Source: Anaplasma platys
GTDB taxonomy: Bacteria; Pseudomonadota; Alphaproteobacteria; Rickettsiales; Anaplasmataceae
NCBI RefSeq assembly: GCF_012790675.1
Contig: NZ_CP046391.1
Location: forward strand, 814,891 to 878,890
Direction: 5' to 3'
DNA: 64,000 bases
A model generated the notes under the pieces. That model did no database searches. It saw only the letters and a program-made list of their open reading frames with translations, and was not told where the DNA came from. This document shows positions 20,546 through 30,000 of this stretch, piece by piece (position 1 is the stretch's first letter; each line of letters starts with the position of its first letter). The position numbers and the translations under genes were made by a program.

Positions 20546-21379
20546 GAATCTTGAGAAAACCACACCTGTAGGACCACTAATCTTAGTTTTCACTGAAAAC
20601 CAGGTCAAGGCAATTGTTTTCTACATTTCGCATAATAGCAAAATTAACCCAGCCTCCAACCCATACCGCGCTACTGAAACACCTTCAAAACCCGTTGCAG
20701 CACGCATTACACCTCTGTAGCGTGAACCAGAGAACATACAATGTAAACCGCTAGTTGTAAAATGGCACAATAAACGCTCATCGTTTCTGAAATATCTGTG
20801 TTTATAGTGCACGCTCAAGGAATGGCGAGGAGGCGGGCTTTCTTGCCGCATTCCTGCAACAGCACAATATCACCAAACGGCCTGTCAGGAGGGGAATCTA
20901 TTAAGGTATCACAACCCCACCCGTTGTCGGCACAGGACCTGCAAGCAATATTAGGAAAGCATGCTCACCGGCAACAGCATATACTGCGAACATCGCACCC
21001 AGTACATAGAAGCCTTCTCTTCATCGTGACATAGCACATACCCTACGAAAACGTAACCCAGGCCTTGTTGCGCCAGTATTCTGTGTGCAAAGGCAGCACT
21101 GTGAAAACTGCATTGCAAGGTGAAAGCCGTATTTGTGTCTCCCCAAATTCTGCACGAAATTACATAAGCAACCTGCAGAAAAATTAGACAAAGCGCGCCC
21201 GCCGCAAGGCCACAATTTATCCGCCACACAAGGCACATGTCTTTCCCTCTGTACCCACTGCCTACAACACAAGCAACCCAATCGTGTAATTCCTCGTTTT
21301 TGTTGATTGTGCGTCACTTTGGGGTATATAGTGGGCACCTTGTTTACACAAGCTTATCAGACTCCTGGGAACAGAAATT
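20546..21379. other. Intergenic region between divergent gyrA and uvrD
   Basis: The region is 834 bp with only short overlapping frames. The uvrD promoter candidate is at 21303-21332. No obvious gyrA promoter could be picked by eye. Confidence 0.5.
21303..21332 (+). promoter_or_regulatory. Probable promoter of the UvrD-family helicase gene
   Basis: TTGATT at 21303-21308 precedes TATATA (21325-21330, 16-bp spacer) or TATAGT (21327-21332, 18-bp spacer). The start codon is about 48 bp downstream. Confidence 0.45.
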
Positions 21380-23359
21380 ATGGAATCCACTGACTTTCAA
21401 CCGTTCGGCAGCCCCCAGTTGCACGCTGAAGATCTGTTGAAAGAAGACTTCATGCTGCAGCTCAATGACGAGCAAAGAGAAGCAGTTTTACAAATTGATG
21501 GGCCAGTGCTTATCTTAGCCGGCGCTGGTACAGGAAAAACACGTACAATTACTTCCAGAATGGCCTACATGATCAAGAGCAGGATGGCTCAGCCCCACGA
21601 AATTCTCGCAGTAACCTTCACCAATAAAGCCGCAAAGGAGATGCTGGTGCGGTTAAATGATACAGTAGACGCTACGGGGATTTGGCTTGGAACATTTCAC
21701 GCTATAGCGGCAAGAATCCTCCGTAACAATGCTGAGCTCGTTGGATTGAAGAGCAATTTCACAATCATAGGTACTGATGACCAGTTGCAGCTGGTTAAGA
21801 CAGTAGCAGGCGACTTATCCTCAGGGTATCAAGTAAAAGAGTGCAAAAAAATACTGCAAACGATACAGCGCTGGAAGGAACGCGGTCTGTTGCCGAGTGA
21901 CGTTACGGAAACTGAGTTACAAAGGTATTCTGACAGCTGCGGACTGAAGATATACACAGAATACCAGGAGAGGCTAAGAACTCTTAACTGTGCGGACTTT
22001 GGAGATCTGCTGCTGCACAACGTAATAATGTTAGGACGCAACCCCGACCTGCTTTCCCACTATCAAAATCAGCTCCGGTATGTAATGGTCGACGAGTACC
22101 AAGACATTAACACTGTGCAGTACTTATGGCTGCGCTTACTGGTTAGGAAGCACAAGAACCTCTGCTGCGTCGGCGATGACGATCAGTCAATATATAACTG
22201 GCGCGGCGCCGAAGTGGGGAACATCCTGAGATTCTCAGATGACTTCCCTGAGTCTAAGGTAATAAGGCTGGAGCGCAATTACAGGTCGTCGTCTAACATA
22301 CTCTCTGCAGCATCCGCAATAATTGACAACAATAAGTCGCGGCTCAAGAAAACTCTATGGACGGAAAATCAAGAAGGTCCAAAAGTCGGGCTTATGAAAT
22401 TCTTTGATGGAAGAATGGAAGCCCAGTACATAAGTGAACATATCCGTAACTCCTACGACTACAGATTCGATGAAACTGCAGTCCTTGTACGAGCGAGTTT
22501 CCAGACCCGCGTATTTGAAGAATATTTCGTAAGATATGGGGTGCCGTATAAGATCATAGGGGGAACCAAGTTTTACCACAGGACCGAAATACGTGACCTA
22601 ATAGCCTACCTCAAGGTGGTTACTAATCCGCATGACGACATAGCGTTTGAAAAGATAGTGAACAAACCTAAGCGGCAATTAGGTCCTGCTACAATCAACA
22701 AACTTCGCGTTTATTCCAGACAGAACTGCATGTCGCTAATGAAAGCAGGAATCGCGTTGGTCAAGGACGGATCTCTACCTGATAAAGCATCTAACAGCTT
22801 GCAAGACCTTTTCCAAAAGTTTTCTCACTGGAAGGAGCTACTGCACAATGAACTGCCCGCTAATGTGATCAAGGCTATAGCAAAGGAATCCGGATATATT
22901 GAGATGCTTAAGGGCGAAGGCGAGGCCGGAACAGCAAGATTGGAAAACATAAAAGAGCTTTTCTCCGCGGTATCAGCATTTGATGACGCCGTTAAGTTTC
23001 TAGAACATATAAGCTTGGTGACCGAAAACGATTCCTTTGAGGAGGAGAACAACCACGTCCATGTAATGACCCTGCATGCAGCAAAAGGCTTGGAATTCCC
23101 CGTGGTATTTCTCCCTGGCTGGGAAGAAGGAGTATTCCCTCATGAAAAATCGATGAATGACGCCACGGGAAACTCCCTCGAAGAAGAACGTCGACTAGCG
23201 TACGTTGGGATCACCAGAGCTAAGGAAAGACTGTACATCTCGTGTGCAGCTGTGCGTGAAATCAATAACTGGAGTCAGCCAATGAAGATATCGCGCTTCA
23301 TCAAAGAGTTGCCTGAAGAACATGTACAGGTTTTAAAAAACATCAATACCAACGCATAG
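21380..23359 (+). CDS. uvrD: DNA helicase II, UvrD/PcrA/Rep family
   Basis: This is a superfamily 1A 3'-5' DNA helicase (659 aa). Motif Q is LNDEQREAVL (about residue 28), motif I is AGAGTGKT (about 47), motif Ia is LAVTFTNKAAKEM, and motif II is VDEYQDIN (about 237). Motif III is VGDDDQSIYNWRGA, motif IV is LERNYRSS, motif V is VMTLHAAKGLEFPVVF (about 562), and motif VI is EERRLAYVGITRAKERLY (about 610). UvrD acts in mismatch and nucleotide excision repair and in removing RecA filaments. At 659 aa it is a little shorter than E. coli UvrD, so Rep or PcrA would be equally valid names. It is monocistronic in appearance. Confidence 0.92.
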   Translation: MESTDFQPFGSPQLHAEDLLKEDFMLQLNDEQREAVLQIDGPVLILAGAGTGKTRTITSRMAYMIKSRMAQPHEILAVTFTNKAAKEMLVRLNDTVDATGIWLGTFHAIAARILRNNAELVGLKSNFTIIGTDDQLQLVKTVAGDLSSGYQVKECKKILQTIQRWKERGLLPSDVTETELQRYSDSCGLKIYTEYQERLRTLNCADFGDLLLHNVIMLGRNPDLLSHYQNQLRYVMVDEYQDINTVQYLWLRLLVRKHKNLCCVGDDDQSIYNWRGAEVGNILRFSDDFPESKVIRLERNYRSSSNILSAASAIIDNNKSRLKKTLWTENQEGPKVGLMKFFDGRMEAQYISEHIRNSYDYRFDETAVLVRASFQTRVFEEYFVRYGVPYKIIGGTKFYHRTEIRDLIAYLKVVTNPHDDIAFEKIVNKPKRQLGPATINKLRVYSRQNCMSLMKAGIALVKDGSLPDKASNSLQDLFQKFSHWKELLHNELPANVIKAIAKESGYIEMLKGEGEAGTARLENIKELFSAVSAFDDAVKFLEHISLVTENDSFEEENNHVHVMTLHAAKGLEFPVVFLPGWEEGVFPHEKSMNDATGNSLEEERRLAYVGITRAKERLYISCAAVREINNWSQPMKISRFIKELPEEHVQVLKNINTNA

Positions 23360-23563
23360 CACACCCCTACATCACCCAATTTTGAAGACTGAGTTCATTA
23401 TCCCAGTAAACGTTCCTCTTTTGTACACACCAGCGTCGCAAGAAAGCACCAGCTGTTGCTCAAAAGTGCGATAAGCCCAAGGCCACCACAGGGGCCTCAA
23501 ACACATGCAGCGTACATGGGTAAATCCATAAACTGTTTTTTGTAAGTGGTAGAAGCACTCTAC

Positions 23564-23618
23564 TGCAGGCATATGAATATGCCATATGGCGCCTAGTATT
23601 GCCAGTCACAGTTGCCAG
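23564..23618 (+). repeat. 55-bp dispersed repeat, copy 1
   Basis: It is identical to the reverse complement of 45264-45318. The unit contains internal inverted repeats (GGCATAT / ATATGCC) and the palindrome GGCGCC. It lies in an intergenic spacer. Confidence 0.85.
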
Positions 23619-23644
23619 GAGCAATATAATGTGGTATCATCCAG

Positions 23645-23670
23645 GAGGTGTTTAAAGCAGTAAACACCTC
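23645..23670 (+). terminator. Perfect 10-bp hairpin upstream of the 667-aa gene
   Basis: The stem is GAGGTGTTTA (23645-23654) with TAAACACCTC (23661-23670), loop AAGCAG. Only TT follows, so it may be a regulatory hairpin or operator rather than an intrinsic terminator. It lies 286 bp after uvrD and 124 bp before the next start codon. Confidence 0.45.
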
Positions 23671-23794
23671 TTCCCGATGCTTGAGGCGTCTGGTTGAAAG
23701 TAGCGCATGGTACCCGTCTCGAGTCGCTTACCGGGCTCGTTTAAGTTCTTGTACCGCTAGTTCTTCTTAGTGCTTTAATTATTGGGGTAGTTAT

Positions 23795-25798
23795 ATGCCA
23801 GCAAGTCCACACACAACAAAAAAACACACTGTTCCTGTAACCAGTAACAACAGAGAAGCTGCAAGCGAGGTTAAGACGGGAGTGGAATCGCAGAAACATG
23901 AAACACAGAGGCTTGCTAATCTATCGATGCCTATAGCCAACATTTGGGCAGTTTTCATGGGTTCAGTGCGAGATATACGGCCTCGCCCTTACATTTTAGC
24001 CTCTATGCAAATATTGGGTGGAAACTCCAGAATGGCAGTTCTGCAATGGAGGAGCACAAAAAACAGTGAAACACCTGCAGATGGGGTATACAGCATGCAA
24101 AGTAAAACAAAAGCGGAAGAACGCAACGACAATCAAGTTGCAGAAACTCCCCACCAAGCGGGCAGTAGGGCCGTGCCCGAAGAAGGTCACTCCGTAGCGG
24201 AAGATACAACCGACAAAGGTCCCGGAGAAGAGCAGGGAGTGGAACGGAATAGGGGCACTGCAGCATTGCAAAAGTCCCTCACGGGGCGTACTAATATTAC
24301 CGTAACTGCAGCATTGGAAACTGCTAGAGCAAAACTAGGTTCTATAGCTGGTTTTATGTCAGACATGACATCACGTTTTACTCCCCAAGTGGCTATACGT
24401 GCGCTATTCTTGCGCACTCCATCGCCGCAAAAGAGACGCGCCATTACCAATGGAAAACGAACCGTGCCCCAGCACCCTGCATCAGCAAGCTGCATTAGTG
24501 GCGAGGCCCGAAAACAACGTAAATCTCGCTCCATGGCGCCATCGCACCAAATTACTAAGAGCTTAGATGGGCAAACGCTTCTAAAAGTTCTTGAGAAGTT
24601 CAATTTCAAAAAAACGCTCTGTGTATCTTACGCAAACTCTCAAAATGTAGCCGGGGATACGTTCCTTAGAGATGTAACCAGGTGCAACTGGGTGTTTAAT
24701 GGAAAGTCCTATGGAAGCGCCGAAATGACCAAGATCTTAGAAGGGATCCAAGAATCCGGCTCTATCCACGGGCCACCTGGAATCACCAACATGGCGAAGG
24801 ATAATTACAATATGTGGTGGACAGAATTCCGTAGAAACTACGCTGATAGGTACTTGTCTCTCAGAATTCTTCACAGAGTACTCAAAAAGCCAAACATTAC
24901 GCGGCCCAGCTTGCATCTTATGGATGAAATCGTGACTCACTGTCACCAAGGCGGCTTCAGCTCCTCTCTATTCTTCGATATAATGATACCACTTACTAGG
25001 GAGCTTAACGCATCAAGCCGCATAGTTACCAACAGAAACGGAATTTTATTCATCGAAGGCGAGGACATCCCACTAGCTCCCCGATCACGAGGGCTTATGA
25101 GAAAAGTTGAGGTACTCAAGAAAAACAGCTTCGTCATTACCGAAGATTTAAGGTGTACCATCCCTGTGGGAAGTTCTGACAGCAAGGTAGAGCACGATGC
25201 TGTTGTGTCTCTCAGATGCGAAATATCTGAAGAAGCCAATGGGCATGTGAAGTTCCATAACTGCTCCGTAAAGGCCTCTATTACATCTCCTCCAGGTGTT
25301 ATTATAGAGGTGGGAAGCAAACGGAATAATTGGTGGGCCAGGGTAAAGAATTTTGTTCGGGGTTTGTGGACGAAGATCCTCGAATTCTTGTGCGGAAGTG
25401 ATGTCTTGAACAGGCGTAGCAGCAACATAAGGGCAGCAAATGCTTTTTGCTATGTAGATGCGAGGCGAAACGACTTGGAGCAAACCATAATTGATTTTAA
25501 ATACTCTATACCCCCGGTGACCACTAGACCACGCGATCTCCTCTGTCCTCGACTTAATGACGAGGAATGCTTACGCAACATGTCACGTGGTTCCCGGTTG
25601 TCTAACAGCGCAAGCTCTGGGCGCATGGACGACAGCGTACCTGCGCCTTCAACGCGTGTCGCAGACCTACAAGCATCTCTTACAAGAAATAAAGACAACC
25701 ACACAACAACTCAGAGAGCACCGGCCCCTGGGACAGGCAACGTTATGGGTCTCATGGTAGAGACGTTAAAGCCTCCTTCAGTTAGCCTGCGAGGCTAG
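23795..25798 (+). CDS. Diverged member of the lineage-specific effector-like paralogue family (667 aa)
   Basis: I do not recognise an enzyme domain. The layout parallels the paralogues at 36.7-52.3 kb. There is a long polar N-terminus (residues 1-240). A helical region then reads GDTFLRDVTRCNWVFNG (about 287), where paralogues have G-x-x-TF-x-D. LHLMDEIVTHC (about 368) parallels the family's MLLIEELVTTL. A beta-rich segment, VSLRCEISEEANGHVKFHNC, parallels SYDV...ISYQN. The basic amphipathic stretch NWWARVKNFVRGLWTKIL ends EFLCG (about 510-532), and a disordered tail follows. Identity is low, so homology is inferred from order and spacing. GGGG precedes the ATG. The family's TTGACT promoter was not found upstream. 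It is probably a secreted or membrane-targeted host-interaction protein. Confidence 0.65.
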   Translation: MPASPHTTKKHTVPVTSNNREAASEVKTGVESQKHETQRLANLSMPIANIWAVFMGSVRDIRPRPYILASMQILGGNSRMAVLQWRSTKNSETPADGVYSMQSKTKAEERNDNQVAETPHQAGSRAVPEEGHSVAEDTTDKGPGEEQGVERNRGTAALQKSLTGRTNITVTAALETARAKLGSIAGFMSDMTSRFTPQVAIRALFLRTPSPQKRRAITNGKRTVPQHPASASCISGEARKQRKSRSMAPSHQITKSLDGQTLLKVLEKFNFKKTLCVSYANSQNVAGDTFLRDVTRCNWVFNGKSYGSAEMTKILEGIQESGSIHGPPGITNMAKDNYNMWWTEFRRNYADRYLSLRILHRVLKKPNITRPSLHLMDEIVTHCHQGGFSSSLFFDIMIPLTRELNASSRIVTNRNGILFIEGEDIPLAPRSRGLMRKVEVLKKNSFVITEDLRCTIPVGSSDSKVEHDAVVSLRCEISEEANGHVKFHNCSVKASITSPPGVIIEVGSKRNNWWARVKNFVRGLWTKILEFLCGSDVLNRRSSNIRAANAFCYVDARRNDLEQTIIDFKYSIPPVTTRPRDLLCPRLNDEECLRNMSRGSRLSNSASSGRMDDSVPAPSTRVADLQASLTRNKDNHTTTQRAPAPGTGNVMGLMVETLKPPSVSLRG

Positions 25799-27048
25799 AA
25801 TCAATGCGAGCTCTGATACGCTTCATGCTTCGTTAACAGCGGGCCCTGCTAGCACCTTAACTCGCAAATTTACTCAGTGGGTTTCGTTGTGCCGGCATTC
25901 CTGCAGCGTGGCACCTGTCTTTTAATTTCTTGAAGCGGGCATCGTGGTGGTAGCCAAATGTTGATGAGCAAGTACTTCTGTACACTACGTACAATGGTTA
26001 AAGTCTATAACCTGTTGTCGTCAACACGTTGCGTTACATGCCTACCGCTCTGATGCTGAATCACCTACGGCTCGATAGAGAACACCTAGCTGCACAGCAC
26101 GTGGCATATATCGTTGTTGTGCAAAATGGGGTTCACTGCGGATTCTTCTCTCGGCATTTTGCCGCATAATCGATACGATAAAAATCCCCTTAAACGGCAC
26201 TGCACAGCTGTAACCCGCGGTGGGAAGTCGCTACCAGTACTTTTCGTTCATCTCTGCCCTATGCCGCTCATAGACATCGAGACGGAACTATTACCTTGTT
26301 TCGCAGGTGCCATTGACCCAACCGCTTTAGAGAGCCTTGCTATTAACTCTGAAGCTACTGTTTCTAACGGCTTTTCTTCACAAAGAAAACACAAGTAGAT
26401 GGTGATCCGACAGAAAAAGCAGTACGTATTCGCAAATGCCCGAACTGTAAACCATATTGCATTAGCGCGTAGTACACTCACATAAGACTTACAATAAGCC
26501 CCTTTACGCCAGTGGCACGGCTGTGCACGCTTCATTCTTCATTAGTTTACTTGCAGTACGTTCCCTAAAAACTCGGCGCTTCTTGGTTAGTGATGAAGGT
26601 GTACAGTTTTCACAATGCTTAATTATCTCACTTGGAAACAAACAAAACACATGAACTGTACGAGATGGATAGGCAAGCAGTAGTACATGCTGGCTGGCGA
26701 GTTTTACCTTCCTGCAACCACGACAACCTTGCCATCCCCCAATTACCTCATAAAAGGAAGAAAGAGGTTATGCACGGGGCTGTTCGACGATTGCCGTAAA
26801 ACACTATTAATATTCTGTAACTATTTGCGATCGTAGGTTGAATGCACAGATTGAACCACTATACTTTAGTTGTCATGCCTGGCACGCTGACGGATTGTCA
26901 GCTAGAGGTGCTTTGTTGTGAGTGTTTCCGCGGTGTTGTTACATGACCTTGTTGCAGGAACGCTACTAGGGCTTTTGCCACCACTTTATGGGTCTATGAG
27001 AACTTGGCCAGCGGATTGCTTACTAATCGCATGGTGTAGGAGGGGCTT
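25799..27048. other. 1.25-kb gene-poor region
   Basis: It separates the 667-aa and 1472-aa genes. Frames of 94 codons (26114-26398, +) and 95 codons (complement of 26248-26535) overlap each other without motifs. A strong Shine-Dalgarno (AGGAGGGG) lies at its right end for the next gene. Confidence 0.5.
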
Positions 27049-30000
27049 ATGTTTGGTAGTGACAACTCGATCGAGAATTCTATAGTGAGTGTGTGTGACA
27101 TTCTGTTATGTAGAGACAGCGACTTGTTGTCCTCAACTAAGGCGATGTTGCGCTGCTTTGTTGATGGAGTGAATTCCGTTAGTGCTGCTAGAAAAACGTC
27201 CGTTCCATTAATAGGAGAAGCAGTTTTTTATCCAGACACCGTCGCACGCGCTTTGTATGAAATGTGTTCACAGAGTGGCTATCATGCCAATGTTCCTATA
27301 GAGGCTTGGTACGCTCTAGCTGCGACTTATTCCACCGGAGAAAAGGCTAGCAAGGACGTTTTTGTGAAGTTCCTGCACAGAGTGGCGCAGGACATACCTA
27401 ATGACGCTACAGTAAATCTGGTGGTTAGTGCAGTAACTCTGAAGATAGATAGCGTCTATCTGAGAAGACCACGGAGGATTCCTATACCAGGAAGACGCGT
27501 TAGTGATTCTGCTGACAATGTGCATTTTGTTGCATTTCGGGAAGAGGGTAAGTTTCTCGTGCAAAGGAGCGGAACTACGCTGGCTGAGCTTGATGTGGAG
27601 GTAAAGTATGCAGTGCATCTCAGCAAGAAGAAAGATTATTATCGTGACGTGGGTGTTGTTCCACACAGCGTCACTGTGCATCGCATAGAGCAAAAGGGCG
27701 AAGGCGTTACTGCGGCAAGTGGCAAGGCTAATCACAATTTAAGCATTAATTTTCAAAACGAAGCTAAGAAGACCTACTGTGTGCGTGTCCCATTGTCTAA
27801 TCTCACACAACGCGCACAGCTTTCAACGGGTTACATCCCGTCGGCGCCTGCTATGGACAATGCCATGGGTTTGCAGAAAACTGTTCTTGGATATGTGAAC
27901 AAGCGTCTAATGAAGGAAGTATGCACAGGGTCTGATATAACGGTACGCGCACTTAGCGCCATTAGTGGGATCCATGCATCAAGGTTTGTAGTTGTAGGGC
28001 ACCACGCGGAAGTACAGAAGGTAGGTAGCTCCGAAACGTTTAAGGTAGTTGATCGGGTTATTACTCGGTTAAAGTGCGAAGGTAAGGCTGTTGCAAATGT
28101 ATGTGCGCAGATCAGCTACACTGTGGGGGCAAATGATAGCAATGGTACCAGCGCTACGTTTAGCAAGGCAAAAATATCAGTAATGAAACCTGGCCAGCCA
28201 ATAGATGGCATAAAGTTTCTGATGGGAGATCTGCGCTCTGATGGGTTGCAATTTAAGATAGACGTAACAGCAAGAGGTACAAGGAGTGCACAGGCTTTGT
28301 TTCAAGCCGCATTGACATTGCACACTACGGAAAAAGCCTTGGAAGAGCATGCAATGAAGCATGGTATTACTCGTGTAGCAGTAAGTAAAAGTAACGATAT
28401 GCTTATAAACTGGGCGACCAGTGGTGATTACCTGCTGACTGCAAAGGGAATAAATAGGCAGTTACTCACGAGTTTCATTAGCATGGTATTGCGTGACACT
28501 GATGAGCGCAGTGTGACCGTCGATGTGGAAAAGCATGTAGTTGCTCACCGAGGAGTTGTTGTGGGTGCTTCCAGTGGTAGTAAGACCGATCGGGATCTGT
28601 ATCAACACAATTTAGAAGAGCACTTCACTTGCATTATGTCGACAACTAACGGTAATAAAGTTGCCCTGCACGTTTGCGCATCATACATAGTGCATGATTA
28701 TAAGAGCACCAACTCAGGCACAAAAGCTTCTCTTGGAAAGCTGAATATCGGAATGCGCACAGTTGATGATGCCAAAAATGCTGTAAAGGATGTGCAAGAA
28801 GACATAAAGGGTGGGTGCTTGGTAAATTCCGACTTTGTATGGTTCAACGCAAGTGCCCACGAGGTTTTTGACGTCGATTGTAAAGAATTCGCCGATGAAA
28901 TCGGCAAAATCGAAGTAGCTGACGGGACAAATAGTCTGCTAACCGGTTCGCGATGTCTATATAAGGTCACCAAAGACAGTGGGCCAGATCCTACAAGGTG
29001 CCTGATAACTGAGTGCTTGGGACCTATAATCACGCGTCATGCAGAGCTGTTGTTGGAAGACAAGCATACGGCGTACGCAGGGTTGCTGGGGAATCCAACA
29101 AGTTGTGATACTCCCAATGGGAAAAGCGATGGATGGTTGTACGATGGCAGTAAGATCATTGTTGATCGCACAAGCTTGAAAAGTGATAAGGAGATTTACT
29201 TGGTTCCTCATCAAAAACTCGGGCACAGTTCGGCAGCTTCTGGTAGGAGGGGGTTAATCAACAGGCTCTTTGACAGCTTGGGTACCAGTTCACCAGTTGC
29301 TATGCTTGAAGCAATAGTGAACTTGGCTCAACAAGAAAGTGCTTTTAGGAAGTTCCTAAAAGAGGCGATAAGTATAGCACTACTGAGGATTCCTTGTGAT
29401 GTGCAGGTGGTAGATACCGCTCTGTTCATCAAGCCACAGCAAAAGATAGAGCATGACGACTGTGTGAACGTCACAGTTCTGCAACACCTATTACTTGAAC
29501 CAAAATCATGGTGGTCTCTATCACCAAGAAAGCTACATGCGGTTGTGGGATACAACGTTGGAGTGACTTATAGCGCAGATCTTAGGGAATGCTTGGAGTT
29601 TTCAAACGCTTCTGTTCACTTGAGGTATCTGGATTCCACAGTTAAGTCCCTGGATCCTCACAATCACGTTCGCAACGTATATAAGGATGGCAAGGTAGAT
29701 AGAGACGCTTTTTACTTTTCTGCCACCGATATGTTAGGCGAAGGCGCACCGGTGTTGCGTGTTCCAATCTGTGATATCTTATCCGCCATAATGGACCATT
29801 ACCATCACGATGAGTATGCGTATGTTATAAAATCTAACATGTCCACCACAACTCAAGCTGATAAGTTGCTTGAGAACAAAGTTAAATACTGCATTGAGAG
29901 ATTTGTGAGCTTGTGTGGGGCAAGTGAAGTTTTAAATGTTGCAGAATTGCCTCTGCAACATTCAGGAACTACGCCCGTCAACTTGGAGCGAAATATAATT

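Larger units (their letters stand above)
23360..23794. other. Intergenic region between uvrD and the 667-aa protein gene
   Basis: No gene is seen. The region contains a 55-bp dispersed repeat (23564-23618) and a perfect hairpin (23645-23670). Confidence 0.5.

Noticed and set aside
20546..20608. 21-residue upstream extension of gyrA from a TTG
   Set aside because: GyrA proteins begin close to the MSDG...IEKELEDSYLSYAMS motif, which has its own ATG at 20545.
26114..26535. Two overlapping frames of about 95 codons on opposite strands
   Set aside because: They are mutually exclusive, without motifs, in a region with no promoter or ribosome-binding site.
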